Shown: positions 8,511 to 18,200 of the stretch, in pieces
How the letters are laid out: the number at the start of each line of letters is the position of its first letter
Numbering within the stretch: position 1 is the first letter of the stretch
Assembly (NCBI GenBank): GCA_965229935.1
Contig: CBDDKB010000002.1
Location: 2,232,001 to 2,296,000 of the forward strand
Direction of reading: 5' to 3'
DNA length: 64,000 nucleotides
Source: SPJN01 sp965229935
GTDB taxonomy: Bacteria; Pseudomonadota; Alphaproteobacteria; SPJN01
Notes under the pieces: model-generated
The model's input: only the letters and a program-made list of their open reading frames with translations
Database searches by the model: none
What the model was told of the DNA's origin: nothing
Program-made: the position numbers and the translations under genes

Positions 8511-8951
8511 ATGTTCAAAAAACCGTCACTTATGACCCGTATTGCGGTTGGCAAAAGCATCGGCTTTTTGATCGGCCTATCGGCCTTTATCCTGGCGCCG
8601 ATTTTCATGCCGGATGTTGATCCCATGCTGCGGTGGGGCCTGTTGTTCTGGTACACAACGGTTGGTGCCATCATCGGTCTGTTTGGTGTCTTTACCCGTC
8701 ACCCGCTGTTGGAATTTCCGCTGCGTTGGTGGTTTCGTTCGGGCTTGATGGGGGGATGGATGAATTTCGTTCTGGTGTTTTTCGCCCATGAAAAAATAAC
8801 TGCGATGATGATTGCCATACTTGGCGAAGGCAGCCCAATAGCGTCACCCTTCTGGATCGTGCCCGAGGGGATTGTGGTTGGCGTGGCAATCGGTTTTTGT
8901 GCCACCAAAATCGGGGGGGAGGGTAAAGCGACGGTGCATGACGATCAATAA
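8511..8951 (+). CDS. Small four-helix membrane protein, unknown function
   Basis: 146 residues. The ATG at 8511 is preferred over the in-frame GTG at 8508 because GGAG (8501-8504) sits 6 bases before it. Four hydrophobic segments are visible (about residues 8-30, 40-60, 70-92 and 105-130). I recognise no family. The neighbours are lipid-related genes, but the 98-bp gap to the left and 71-bp gap to the right leave its transcription unit open. Confidence 0.65.
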   Translation: MFKKPSLMTRIAVGKSIGFLIGLSAFILAPIFMPDVDPMLRWGLLFWYTTVGAIIGLFGVFTRHPLLEFPLRWWFRSGLMGGWMNFVLVFFAHEKITAMMIAILGEGSPIASPFWIVPEGIVVGVAIGFCATKIGGEGKATVHDDQ

Positions 8952-9022
8952 GACAGCGGCTTTGTCGAGGAGATGGGATCTTATCCTTTGCAGCATTGAT
9001 GGCGCTTGGCTAGGCTGGCCGC

Positions 9023-10105
9023 ATGAACGCACTTTACAAAAATCTACGCGTCATCGCGGGGCCGTCCGCTGCTGCAAAAATTCGGCGCGATGGGCTGACC
9101 GCTGATCAGGTCAGTGCCGTGTTCGGGGCGTCGGGTGCCGCCAAATGGTTGGGCATATGCGGGCTTGATCAGGCAGTGTTCGGGCACTTCTTGCGCGATA
9201 TAGAGCATGAGGTTCTGCTCTATGGTACTTCGGTCGGTGCGTTCAAGCTGGCGTCCGCCTGTCGCCGTGATGCCCATGCAGCCTTGCAGATTATGGCGGA
9301 TGCCTACATCACCCAGACCTATCCAGATGGCGCAGGCGCCGATGCCATCGACCGGGAATCGAACAAGATACTGGATGTGATTTTTGGTGGCGGTGGTGCG
9401 ACTGAAATTTTAAATCACCCGCATTTCAGATTTAGTTGCGGCACGGTTTTGCTTGATGGCTTGATGGGCAGTGACAATAAGGTGCTGCAATATGCAGGTG
9501 CGGCGCGCGCGATGCTGACCAACGGCATGGGGCGGAATGTGCATAGCCACGCGATGAGCCGGGTTGTGTTCGCTGACCCAAGGGCGGACTTTCCTATCAA
9601 GGCGCAGGACAAATATGGCGACACGCAAGTGCCGCTTGATGAAATGAATTTGAGCATGGCGGTTAAGGCCTCAGGCTCCATCCCCATAATGATGCATCCG
9701 GTGCGAGATATTGCGGGTGGGCCCAAGGGCACCTATGTCGATGGCGGGGTCGTTGACTATCATCCTGTGCCGGGCTGGTTTTGGCAGGATGATGGTCTGA
9801 TCCTGTACCCGCATTTTTATCCCTATTTGAAGTCTGGTTGGTTCGATAAATATTATCGCCGTGTCGCGCCTGGCAGCCTGCTTGACAATGTGGTGCTGCT
9901 CGCCCCCTCAGACACTTATTTGCAGTCACTTGATTTGGGCCGCGTGCCGGACCGCAAGGACTTTAAGCTGCTGCAGAACGATGATGCCAAGCGCATTGCC
10001 CTTTGGCGCGACGCAGCCGACAAAAGCAACCGGTTGGGTGAAGCGTTTTTGGAGCTTGTTCGTACAGGCGATATTGCCGGACAGGTTGAGGTGTTTGGAG
10101 ACTGA
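9023..10105 (+). CDS. Patatin-like phospholipase family protein
   Basis: 360 residues. The Ser-Asp dyad motifs of patatin-like lipases are visible: GTSVG with Ser about residue 70, and DGG in YVDGGVVDYH about residue 243. The usual glycine-rich oxyanion loop is replaced by GASGAAKWLG (residues 35-44). No signal peptide is present, so it is probably a cytosolic or peripheral-membrane acyl hydrolase. It stands alone, with a 267-bp gap before the TonB receptor gene. Catalytic activity is likely given the conserved dyad; the substrate is unknown. Confidence 0.8.
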   Translation: MNALYKNLRVIAGPSAAAKIRRDGLTADQVSAVFGASGAAKWLGICGLDQAVFGHFLRDIEHEVLLYGTSVGAFKLASACRRDAHAALQIMADAYITQTYPDGAGADAIDRESNKILDVIFGGGGATEILNHPHFRFSCGTVLLDGLMGSDNKVLQYAGAARAMLTNGMGRNVHSHAMSRVVFADPRADFPIKAQDKYGDTQVPLDEMNLSMAVKASGSIPIMMHPVRDIAGGPKGTYVDGGVVDYHPVPGWFWQDDGLILYPHFYPYLKSGWFDKYYRRVAPGSLLDNVVLLAPSDTYLQSLDLGRVPDRKDFKLLQNDDAKRIALWRDAADKSNRLGEAFLELVRTGDIAGQVEVFGD

Positions 10106-10228
10106 CCTGGCAACACCTAACACAACCATAGGCCTAGGGCGAATATATCGGCTCTACTAATAGTGTCGCAGCCGCCATAAAATCGTATATTTCTGCCGAA
10201 AATCCTGTCGATGGGTCAATAGCTGGTG

Positions 10229-10256
10229 TTGACATATTGTCATTATTCCAGATAAT
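10229..10256 (+). promoter_or_regulatory. Sigma-70 promoter of the TonB-dependent receptor
   Basis: TTGACA (10229-10234), 16-bp spacer, GATAAT (10251-10256): a near-consensus promoter with a leader of about 110 nt before the ATG at 10373. A short inverted repeat TGACA-TAT-TGTCA (10230-10242) overlaps the -35 and may be an operator. It does not resemble a Fur or RirA box. I see nothing else in the 10106-10372 gap. Confidence 0.6.
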
Positions 10257-10372
10257 TAGAGCTACTTTCGAGTATTAGATTGGTTAACTCGACTGAAAAA
10301 CGAAAACAAATGCCTAACAAAAACGGCTGGCAACAGGGCCGTCGGGCATGATCTTGTTGGTGGGGATTCATA

Positions 10373-12754
10373 ATGAGACATGACATGATTAAGCTTGGCG
10401 TAAAGTCCAGGCTCGTAACACTTTTTGGCGCGGCAACAATCTCAATTGCCGGTCATCAGATGGCTTGGGCACAGGCCGAGGCGCAGGTTGACGCAACCGC
10501 GACAGCACAAGAGGGTGAGCCTGCAGCAGCACCGAAAAGCAGACGATCCCGGCTTGATGAGATTGTGGTCAAGGCGCAAAAACGCGAACAAAGCGTGCAG
10601 GATGTTCCTGTTTCAGTTTCGGCCATTTCCGATACGCAAATCGATCAATCAAATATGGAAGACCTGAATGATTTGGGTAAATACACCCCCAATCTGAAAG
10701 TGCAATCAAACGGGTTGTTCAACCATATTTATATTCGCGGGTTGGGGTCTGGCTTTAACGAAGGTTTTGACCAATCTGTCGGTTTCTTCATCGATGATAT
10801 TTACTATGCCCGGTCCCATTATCTGGTGGCTGGCCTTCTTGATGTCGAACGGGTCGAGGTGTTGCGCGGACCACAGGGTACTTTGTTTGGCAAGAATACG
10901 GTTGCAGGGGCAGTGTCGGTCTATTCAGGAACGCCGGGTTATGAGTTTGAGTTAGATGGCAGCGCCACATTCGGTGAACATGCCCTGCAAACTTACGAGG
11001 CTATGGTCAATGTGCCCGTGATAGAGGATGTTGCTGCCCTGCGCCTTGCTGGCTATTTCACCAAGCGTGATGGCTTTATGTACAATACCACTGTGGGTGT
11101 TGATGACGGGGCCTATGAAATTTTCACAGGCCGGGCAAAGGTGCTGTTTGATATCACAGATGATCTCAGCGTTATGCTGACCTATCTGAAAAACAGGGGC
11201 GAGATATTTCACGGTATCCGCACGCAGCTTAGCGCGGCTGCGAACCCGGAATGGCTGACACTGATGCAGTCATATGATCCACAAACCGAAACGGATATCG
11301 AAAATTTCAATACGGCGTCTGACCGGCCCAATAATGGTGTGCAGGATAGCGACGATTATCTAGCCTATGTGAATTACGAAGCGTTGGAGCATACGTTCCA
11401 ACTTATCTTGGGCACGTCGAGCTATACGCGCATCGGCGGTGTTGATTATGATTCCACCCCCGTGCCGATGCTGGATGCAGAGGTTGATCAGGCCTTTGAA
11501 CAATATAGCGCAGAGTTAAGGGTGATTTCGCCCCCCGGCACATTGGAATATGTGGCAGGGCTTTACTATCTGCAAAATACACTTGATGACACGACGGACC
11601 TGATTGGGGAATTTACACCGGACATTATCGCTGTCTTATTGGCCAGCTCGCTGGGGCTTAACCCGCCTGCATTCTTGGTCAACGCCCTGACAGCGATCAG
11701 CCTTGTCGGCGCATCGGAATTTCGAACAGCCGATCTTCATCAGGAAACGGAATCCGCCTCTGCCTTTGGCCAGTTAACCTGGTATGTGACCGAGGACCTG
11801 TCTCTGACCCTTGGGGCGCGCTATGGATTTGATGAAAAGACAGTGACCTATTCTCAAGAAGTTACGCCCGGCATTTTCTTTCAGGGCATCGTCGGCATGG
11901 AAAATTTCAGCGAAGCGACAACCATCCGTCAAACTGATTTTGCACCGAAAGTTTCTGTACTGTGGTCGGCAACAGAATGGGCCAATATTTATGCAACCTA
12001 TGCGCAGGGCGGCAAATCAGGGGGCTTTAATGCACTGTCACTGAAAAGCGACGCCACAAGGTTTGGGCCTGAAAGCGCAGACACGATCGAAGCTGGGATC
12101 AAAACTCAGTTTTGGGATGATCAGGCGCGTTTTAATATTGGTGTGTTCCGCACAGAATTTGAAAATCTGCAGATCAATGTCTTTAACGGCTTTGACAATA
12201 TTGTCGTCAATGCCCCTGAAGCACTGGTGCAAGGTATCGAGGCGGATTTGATTGTCCTGACAGACTTTGGGATGAGCGCCTTTGCCTCATTCGCCTATCT
12301 TGATGCGGAATATTTGTCGTTTCCCGGTGGGCCCTGCCAAACCGGCAGTACAATTGAAGGGTTGTTGGGCGCAAATGATGGCGGTTGCGACCTGACCGGG
12401 GAAACATTGACCAACGCCCCTGAATATCAGGGGTCGCTGTCTGTTAATCAGGCGCTGACATTTAACGTATTGCCGTTTGATGTCATTGTTGGCGGTGATG
12501 TGCTTTATCAAAGCGATGTTGAATTGCAGACCGACCTTGATCCGCTAGATGTGCAGCCAGCGCAGTGGAAGTTCAATGCTCGTGTTGGCTTGGCATCGCG
12601 CGATTTGACTTATTCGCTGACTGTTTTTGTTCGCAATATCACGAATGAGATTACGCGTGTCGCAAGTTCTGATGTGCCGCTGTTCACAGGCGCGCATTAT
12701 GTGACGATTGATCAGCCCCGTACGTGGAGCGTGAATCTAACCGCCAAGTTCTAA
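10373..12754 (+). CDS. TonB-dependent outer-membrane receptor
   Basis: 793 residues. A signal peptide ends near residue 34 (cleavage around AWAQA). A TonB-box-like DEIVVKAQKR lies at about residue 63. The plug domain follows, with QDVPVSVSAISD, YIRGLGS and VEVLRGPQGTLFGKNTVAGA, and then a 22-strand-type barrel ending in VNLTAKF with the C-terminal Phe expected of outer-membrane proteins. It is energised by TonB-ExbBD, encoded elsewhere. The general class is typical of sphingomonad/alphaproteobacterial receptors for siderophores or complex organics. No substrate-binding or degradation genes adjoin it, so the ligand is unknown. Confidence 0.9.
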   Translation: MRHDMIKLGVKSRLVTLFGAATISIAGHQMAWAQAEAQVDATATAQEGEPAAAPKSRRSRLDEIVVKAQKREQSVQDVPVSVSAISDTQIDQSNMEDLNDLGKYTPNLKVQSNGLFNHIYIRGLGSGFNEGFDQSVGFFIDDIYYARSHYLVAGLLDVERVEVLRGPQGTLFGKNTVAGAVSVYSGTPGYEFELDGSATFGEHALQTYEAMVNVPVIEDVAALRLAGYFTKRDGFMYNTTVGVDDGAYEIFTGRAKVLFDITDDLSVMLTYLKNRGEIFHGIRTQLSAAANPEWLTLMQSYDPQTETDIENFNTASDRPNNGVQDSDDYLAYVNYEALEHTFQLILGTSSYTRIGGVDYDSTPVPMLDAEVDQAFEQYSAELRVISPPGTLEYVAGLYYLQNTLDDTTDLIGEFTPDIIAVLLASSLGLNPPAFLVNALTAISLVGASEFRTADLHQETESASAFGQLTWYVTEDLSLTLGARYGFDEKTVTYSQEVTPGIFFQGIVGMENFSEATTIRQTDFAPKVSVLWSATEWANIYATYAQGGKSGGFNALSLKSDATRFGPESADTIEAGIKTQFWDDQARFNIGVFRTEFENLQINVFNGFDNIVVNAPEALVQGIEADLIVLTDFGMSAFASFAYLDAEYLSFPGGPCQTGSTIEGLLGANDGGCDLTGETLTNAPEYQGSLSVNQALTFNVLPFDVIVGGDVLYQSDVELQTDLDPLDVQPAQWKFNARVGLASRDLTYSLTVFVRNITNEITRVASSDVPLFTGAHYVTIDQPRTWSVNLTAKF

Positions 12755-12836
12755 AACAAGCGCAGTCCAGTTTAGGTCCATAAAGCACAGTGGGGGTTCC
12801 GCGGGATAAGAACACGGGACCCCTCGCGGGCACTTT

Positions 12837-12868
12837 CCCGTGTTGCTGATTCCCCGTGTTGCTGATTC
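12837..12868. repeat. Tandem 16-bp repeat, two copies
   Basis: The 16-base unit CCCGTGTTGCTGATTC occurs twice back to back (12837-12852 and 12853-12868) in the gap between the TonB receptor and tRNA-Ala. It is probably a slippage duplication; no function is evident. Confidence 0.8.
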
Positions 12869-12883
12869 AATGAGCCTCACCTC

Positions 12884-12931
12884 AAAATGGTCCCCCGGAC
12901 CATTTTGCACAAAATTTTCGATGAAAATTTT
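12884..12931. terminator. Two adjacent hairpins between convergent receptor gene and tRNA-Ala
   Basis: AAAATGGTCC-CCC-GGACCATTTT (12884-12906) is a perfect 10-bp stem flanked by A and T runs, so it can terminate transcription from both sides. Immediately beside it, AAAATTTTC-GAT-GAAAATTTT (12911-12931) forms a second, AT-only stem followed by two more T residues. Together they separate the rightward receptor gene from the leftward tRNA gene. Confidence 0.65.
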
Positions 12932-12943
12932 TTGACGGTTCGC

Positions 12944-13019
<76 letters not shown>

Positions 13020-13185
13020 TAATACCAGACGGTGGGCGGCGATGGGATGTTGCCGCCGAATTGTGGAGCGCACACTATGCGCGGCCCCGACCCGGATCAA
13101 GCAGAAAATATCTGACCCGGGGGTTCCAAAACGCCGCATCGAACCTGCGCTATCTGGCGCAACCCCCTATGCGGCGCAAATTGGA

Positions 13186-13515
13186 TCAGGTGTCTTCTTT
13201 TTCCTTGTCGGTGACGATTTCGACGCCTACATCGGTGTCGTCATCATCATCGTCAAGTTCGATGCCCGCTACAGCATCATCATCGTCGTCGAGCAGAAGA
13301 TCGTCATCTTCATCCTCGTCCTCAGGTTTTGCCTTGGCTTCTTCTTTAGCAGGCTTGTCATCTTCAGGACGGGCACGGCGCGGCTTCAAGACACGCTCAG
13401 GCTCAAACACTGTTTCGCATTTGGGGCAGGTCAAAGGTGCCTCTGCCTGCATGTCGTAAAATTTTGCGCCGCATGACGGGCAGCTTTGCTTTTTGCCCCA
13501 TTCAGGTTTTGCCAT
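13186..13515 (-). CDS. TIGR02300/FYDLN-type acidic zinc-ribbon protein
   Basis: 109 residues from MAKPEWGKK; the open frame extends further upstream, but this start is the family's usual one. A CPSC...CPKC zinc ribbon (residues about 12-34) encloses the FYD motif. The rest is a highly acidic tail of Asp/Glu runs, a low-complexity GAT/GAC-rich stretch. The family is found in alphaproteobacteria, characteristically upstream of and divergent from aroA, as here. Its function is unknown. The long Ser-rich frames on the opposite strand are shadows of the acidic tail. Confidence 0.85.
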   Translation of the reverse strand: MAKPEWGKKQSCPSCGAKFYDMQAEAPLTCPKCETVFEPERVLKPRRARPEDDKPAKEEAKAKPEDEDEDDDLLLDDDDDAVAGIELDDDDDDTDVGVEIVTDKEKEDT

Positions 13516-13740
13516 AACGGGCTCTCCGCTTTGAAATATGGTCTGAAAAAACTTAAGAAGTGTGGACATGCCACGGGTTTGCGCGCAAGTCAAAAAGCAA
13601 AATGCGCCTTCGCTGCAAATGTCGCGGGGTCTGGAGCCATTTTGCCCCATCAATCAGCCATTATTTTACTTATTTTTGCGGGCTTGCTATACTTATCTGG
13701 ATTTGGCTCACCCTCATGCAGAAGTGAAAAAAACACGCTA

Positions 13741-15129
13741 ATGAGCACCCAACATAACGGCAATCCGGCAGACTTGGCCGGGCCGTCCCCCCTTCATGCC
13801 ACGCAATCAGGGGCTTTGACCGGCACGATGAGCTTGCCGGGGGACAAATCAATTTCGCATAGATCGATCATGTTTGGCGGCACAGCCATCGGCGAAACCA
13901 TCGTCTCTGGCCTGCTTGAGGGCGAAGACGTGCTTGCCACCATTGCCGCCATGCAGGCCTTGGGCGCAGATATTCATAAGGATGCCGATGGGCGCTGGCA
14001 TGTCTGGGGCACAGGTGTCGGCGGTTATATGGAACCTGAAACAGCGATCGATATGGGCAATTCCGGCACTGGGGTGCGCCTGTTGATGGGTTTGCTGGCA
14101 ACAAGTCCCATCACCGCGACCTTGATCGGGGATGCCAGCCTGTCGTCGCGGCCTATGGGCCGGGTGACCAAGCCCTTGGCCGGGTTTGGTACAGAGTTTC
14201 ATGCCCGCGAGGGGGATCGCCTTCCCCTGACCATGACCGGGGCAAACCCCGCCCAGCCTGTCATTTATAAGCTGCCTGTTGCGTCGGCACAGGTAAAGTC
14301 AGCGGTTTTGTTGGCCGGGCTGAACGCGCCGGGCAAAACCAGCGTGCTAGAACCTATTCCCACCCGCGATCATACCGAACGGATGTTGAAAGCCTTTGGC
14401 GCTGTTATCGAGGTAACGGATAGCGACGAGGGGCGCGTTATTACGGTAACGGGTGAGCAGGAGTTAGGGGCATGCACCATCAATGTGCCTGCTGACCCGT
14501 CATCTGCGGGCTTCCCACTTGTTGCCGCCTCAATCGTACCGGGGTCTGAGGTGCGTTTGCCCGGTGTCTTGCTTAATCCCGGGCGTATTGGCCTGATCAC
14601 CACCCTGCTTGAGATGGGCGCAGACATTATGATCGAGAATGAGCGTGACGAGGGGGGCGAGCCGGTTGGTGATATTATTGCGCGCTATGCCCCGCTTCAT
14701 GGGGTAAGCGTGCCAGAGGATCGCGCCCCCAGCATGATTGACGAATATCCGGTTCTGTTTGTGGCTGCTGCCCTTGCCAAAGGCCGGACGGTGGCGCGCG
14801 GCCTTGAAGAGCTGCGGGTGAAGGAATCTGATCGTCTGGCCGTCATGTCCGACGGGTTGAAAGCCTGCGGGGTAACGGTTGAGGATTATCAGGACGGTCT
14901 GGCCATTACCGGGTCAGCCGGTGGCGCTGTGCCCGGTGGGGCAATGATCACCACCCATCTTGATCACCGCATTGCCATGAGCTTTCTAGTGCTGGGCCTT
15001 TGTGCCGCCGCACCGATTAGTGTTGACGACGGGGCACCGATCCGCACAAGCTTCCCCAGCTTTGTTGATGATATGGGGGCCTTGGGCGCACAGATCAGGG
15101 AAGGTGCCGGGAAGGTAGAAACTACATGA
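13741..15129 (+). CDS. aroA: 3-phosphoshikimate 1-carboxyvinyltransferase (EPSP synthase)
   Basis: 462 residues from the ATG at 13741; the frame is open upstream to 13486 without family-like sequence. EPSP synthase joins PEP to shikimate-3-phosphate in the chorismate pathway. Visible motifs are LPGDKSISHRSIMFG (phosphate-binding), GNSGTGVRLLMG, SRPMGRVTKPL and RVKESDRLAVM. It resembles the class II-type enzymes of alphaproteobacteria. A candidate promoter has TATACT at 13688-13693 with a weak -35. Its stop overlaps the cmk start by 4 bases (ATGA), indicating coupling. Confidence 0.95.
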   Translation: MSTQHNGNPADLAGPSPLHATQSGALTGTMSLPGDKSISHRSIMFGGTAIGETIVSGLLEGEDVLATIAAMQALGADIHKDADGRWHVWGTGVGGYMEPETAIDMGNSGTGVRLLMGLLATSPITATLIGDASLSSRPMGRVTKPLAGFGTEFHAREGDRLPLTMTGANPAQPVIYKLPVASAQVKSAVLLAGLNAPGKTSVLEPIPTRDHTERMLKAFGAVIEVTDSDEGRVITVTGEQELGACTINVPADPSSAGFPLVAASIVPGSEVRLPGVLLNPGRIGLITTLLEMGADIMIENERDEGGEPVGDIIARYAPLHGVSVPEDRAPSMIDEYPVLFVAAALAKGRTVARGLEELRVKESDRLAVMSDGLKACGVTVEDYQDGLAITGSAGGAVPGGAMITTHLDHRIAMSFLVLGLCAAAPISVDDGAPIRTSFPSFVDDMGALGAQIREGAGKVETT

Positions 15130-15785
15130 CCGCAACAATAATTGCCATTGATGGTCCCGCTGCTGCGGGTAAGGGCACACTTGCCAAGCAATTGGCTGCC
15201 CATTTTGATTATGCCCATCTTGATACCGGGTCGCTTTACCGGGCGACGGGCTTTGCTGTTTTAGCCGCCGGGATTGACCCGGATGCCGCCGATTTTGCAG
15301 CACAGGCCACCGACTGCGCTGCCTCGCTGAATTCAACCATTCTGGGTGATCATGCGCTGCGCCGGGATGAAGTTGGCCAAATGGCCTCAAAAGTCGCTGT
15401 AATCCCCGGTGTGCGGGCGGCTTTGCTGGATTTTCAGCGTCATTTTGCAAGCCACCCCCCAAGTGGCAAGGCAGGCGCGGTGCTTGACGGGCGCGATGTT
15501 GGCACAGTGATTTGCCCTGACGCGGACCTGAAACTGTTTGTCACCGCCTCCGACGAGGCACGGGCCCGCCGCCGCTATGACGAGCTGGTGGCGCGTGGTG
15601 AGGGTGAGGCTGATTATGATCAGGTTTTGGCCGATCTGATTGCCCGCGATAAACGGGACAGTGAACGGGATGCCGCGCCATTGTCGCAGGCCCCCGATGC
15701 GGTCTTGCTTGATACCACGGAATTGGATATAGAAGCGGCCCTGAAGGCTGCGCTAGAGATTTGCGCGGCGCGTCTTGGGCAATAG
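15126..15785 (+). CDS. cmk: Cytidylate kinase
   Basis: 219 residues. It phosphorylates CMP and dCMP for nucleotide synthesis. The P-loop is IDGPAAAGKGTLAKQ near the N-terminus, followed by LDTGSLYRATG and DGRDVGTVICPDADLK, then the lid region ARARRRYDEL, all typical for bacterial CMP kinase. It is translationally coupled to aroA and followed by rpsA after 145 bp, the standard bacterial order. Confidence 0.95.
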   Translation: MTATIIAIDGPAAAGKGTLAKQLAAHFDYAHLDTGSLYRATGFAVLAAGIDPDAADFAAQATDCAASLNSTILGDHALRRDEVGQMASKVAVIPGVRAALLDFQRHFASHPPSGKAGAVLDGRDVGTVICPDADLKLFVTASDEARARRRYDELVARGEGEADYDQVLADLIARDKRDSERDAAPLSQAPDAVLLDTTELDIEAALKAALEICAARLGQ

Positions 15786-15930
15786 CCTAAAATCTATCAC
15801 GCGCCTTTGGCCTGAAATTTCCTAAAAAAGAACCGTTTTACGGGCGTTTTTACGCGCGTGAGGCTTATTTTAATTTGCCGCCGACGCTGGTGTTGGCGGC
15901 CTAACCGAACCCATTGGAGCCAATTCTGGC

Positions 15931-17628
15931 ATGACCGAAACTAGCATGACCCCCTCTCGCGAGGATTTTGAAGCCCTTTTGAACGAAACTTTCTCCGAAG
16001 AACAACCGGTTGAAGGTTCCGTTGTTAAAGGCACCGTGACACGCGTTGAAAATGACTTTGCCGTCATTGACGTCGGATTGAAGACCGAAGGCCGCGTGCC
16101 GTTGAAAGAATTTGCCGCCCCCGGCCAGGACCCTGAACTGGCAGTTGGCGATGAGGTTGAGGTGTTCCTTGACCGCGTGGAAAATGCCATGGGCGAAGCT
16201 GTTCTCAGCCGCGACAAGGCACGCCGCGAAGAAGCATGGAATGTGCTTGAAACCAAATATGAAGCCAATGAACGTGTTGATGGCGTTATCTTTGGCCGCG
16301 TCAAAGGTGGCTTTACCGTTGATCTGTCAGGCGCCGTGGCCTTCCTGCCCGGCTCGCAGGTTGATATCCGCCCCGTGCGCGATGTGACCCCGCTTTTGGG
16401 TGAAACACAGCCCTTCCAGATCCTGAAAATGGATCGTCGCCGTGGGAACATCGTTGTATCTCGCCGTGCGGTTCTCGAAGAAACACGCGCCGAACAGCGT
16501 CAGGAATTGATGGGCAACCTTGAAGAAGGTCAGGTCCGCGATGGTGTGGTCAAGAACATCACCGATTATGGTGCGTTCGTTGATCTGGGCGGCATTGATG
16601 GCCTGCTGCATGTCACCGACATGGCATGGCGCCGCGTCAATCACCCTTCAGAGGTTGTGACCATTGGCGAAACCGTCAAGGTTCAGATCGTCAAGATCAA
16701 CCCCGAAACCCAGCGTATCTCGCTTGGCATGAAACAGTTGCAGTCAGATCCGTGGGATGCGGTTGCCGCGAAATTCCCGCTTGGCTCACGCTTCGAAGGC
16801 CGCGTCACCAACATCACCGATTATGGTGCATTTGTTGAGCTGGAGCCGGGCGTCGAAGGTTTGGTCCATGTGTCAGAAATGAGCTGGACCAAGAAGAACA
16901 TCCATCCGGGCAAGATCGTGTCTACTTCACAGGAAGTCACCGTCGAGGTTCTGGAAATCGATCCTTCAAAGCGCCGCATCTCGCTTGGTATCAAGCAGTG
17001 CACAGCCAATCCGTGGGAAGCTTTCGAAGCTTCTCACCCCGTTGGTAGTTCTGTTGAAGGTGAAGTTAAGAACATCACCGAATTCGGTCTGTTCATCGGC
17101 CTTGAAGAAGGCGTCGATGGCATGGTTCATCTGTCCGACCTTGACTGGAACCGTTCCGGCGAAGAAGCGCTGGCCGAATTCCAGAAGGGCGATCAGGTTG
17201 CCGCACAGGTGCTGGAAATCGATGTCGAGAAAGAGCGTATCTCTCTTGGTATCAAGCAGCTGGCCAACGATCCGTTTGAAAGCCTGGCGGGCTTCAAGCG
17301 TGGTGATACCGTCACCTGCACCGTCACGTCTGTTCAGTCAGGCGGGATCGAAGTGAAGGTTGGCGATAGCGACATGACCAGCTTTGTCCGCAAGTCGGAC
17401 CTTAGCCGTGATCGTGCCGAACAGCGCCCCGAACGCTTCAGCGAAGGTGATCATATCGATGCGCGCATCACCAATATTGATGGCCGTAACCGTCGCATCA
17501 CCGTTTCTGTCAAGGCGCTGGAAATCGCCGAAGAGAAAGAAGCAGTGGAACAATATGGCTCCTCAGACTCCGGTGCATTGCTCGGCGATATTCTGGGTGC
17601 CGCCCTGCGCGACAAGACAGACGACTAA
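15931..17628 (+). CDS. rpsA: 30S ribosomal protein S1
   Basis: 565 residues with six S1/OB-fold domains, at roughly residues 28-95, 110-180, 195-265, 282-350, 367-437 and 452-522. Repeated signatures such as VKNITDYGAFVDLGGIDGLL and VTNITDYGAFVELEPGVEGL are clear; domains 1, 2 and 6 are the most divergent, as is usual. S1 unwinds mRNA and docks it on the 30S subunit. The 145-bp leader contains a GCCGCC-N12-GGCGGC inverted repeat (15877-15900) that may take part in S1 autoregulation (inference). Codon use is strongly biased, as expected for a highly expressed gene. Confidence 0.97.
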   Translation: MTETSMTPSREDFEALLNETFSEEQPVEGSVVKGTVTRVENDFAVIDVGLKTEGRVPLKEFAAPGQDPELAVGDEVEVFLDRVENAMGEAVLSRDKARREEAWNVLETKYEANERVDGVIFGRVKGGFTVDLSGAVAFLPGSQVDIRPVRDVTPLLGETQPFQILKMDRRRGNIVVSRRAVLEETRAEQRQELMGNLEEGQVRDGVVKNITDYGAFVDLGGIDGLLHVTDMAWRRVNHPSEVVTIGETVKVQIVKINPETQRISLGMKQLQSDPWDAVAAKFPLGSRFEGRVTNITDYGAFVELEPGVEGLVHVSEMSWTKKNIHPGKIVSTSQEVTVEVLEIDPSKRRISLGIKQCTANPWEAFEASHPVGSSVEGEVKNITEFGLFIGLEEGVDGMVHLSDLDWNRSGEEALAEFQKGDQVAAQVLEIDVEKERISLGIKQLANDPFESLAGFKRGDTVTCTVTSVQSGGIEVKVGDSDMTSFVRKSDLSRDRAEQRPERFSEGDHIDARITNIDGRNRRITVSVKALEIAEEKEAVEQYGSSDSGALLGDILGAALRDKTDD

Positions 17629-17673
17629 GACCGGGGTGGGATATTTCCCTACCTGATCTGATCAAATTCAAGA

Positions 17674-17711
17674 AAGGCGGGTGTCCTAATCGGGGCATCC
17701 GCCTTTTTTTT
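17674..17711 (+). terminator. Intrinsic terminator after rpsA
   Basis: AAGGCGGGTG (17674-17683) pairs with CATCCGCCTT (17696-17705) and is followed by a run of eight or more T residues. Confidence 0.85.
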
Positions 17712-17831
17712 AAGGATTTTTCCGTTTCGGGACGTGTCGGATTTGTTGACGCTTTGCGCGGGTTTTGGCACAATATCCCGGTCGGTCGGGCCGTTCAGGT
17801 GGGCGGCGTTCCGGCAGGGGAGACAAAAGGC

Positions 17832-18167
17832 ATGATAAAATCAGAACTGATTGCCAAAATCGCGGACGATAATCCGCACCTTTATCAACGCGATGTTGAG
17901 CGGATTGTGAACGCCATCTTTGATGCCATCACAGACTCGCTGGCCAATGGCAATCGTGTCGAATTGCGCGGCTTTGGCGCCTTTTCGGTTAAGCATCGCG
18001 CCGCACGCGCTGGCCGCAATCCCCGTACCGGGGAACAGGTCCATGTGCGTGAAAAACATGTACCCTTCTTCAAAACCGGCAAGGAATTGCGTGATCGGTT
18101 AAATGATGAAGGGGGCGTGTCCACCCCGTCAACCGAACCGGGTAACGACCCTGCCTCTGGCTTCTAG
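17832..18167 (+). CDS. ihfB: Integration host factor subunit beta
   Basis: 111 residues from the ATG at 17832; the frame is open from 17754 but family homology begins at MIKSELIAKI. It is a HU/IHF-type DNA-bending protein with the arm sequence RGFGAFSVKHRAARAGRNPR and the intercalating Pro in the RNPRTGE loop. It pairs with IhfA to bend DNA in recombination, replication and sigma-54 promoter activation, which is relevant to the glnK-amtB promoter in this window. Its position directly after rpsA is typical. A disordered tail of about 17 residues follows the fold. Confidence 0.93.
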   Translation: MIKSELIAKIADDNPHLYQRDVERIVNAIFDAITDSLANGNRVELRGFGAFSVKHRAARAGRNPRTGEQVHVREKHVPFFKTGKELRDRLNDEGGVSTPSTEPGNDPASGF

Positions 18168-18200
18168 CCATTTCCCTAATAGAAAAAGACAGGCCCTATC

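Noticed and set aside
13486..13740. Upstream extension of aroA by 85 codons
   Set aside because: The extension has no EPSP synthase homology, overlaps the divergent FYDLN gene start, and the ATG at 13741 gives the expected N-terminus.
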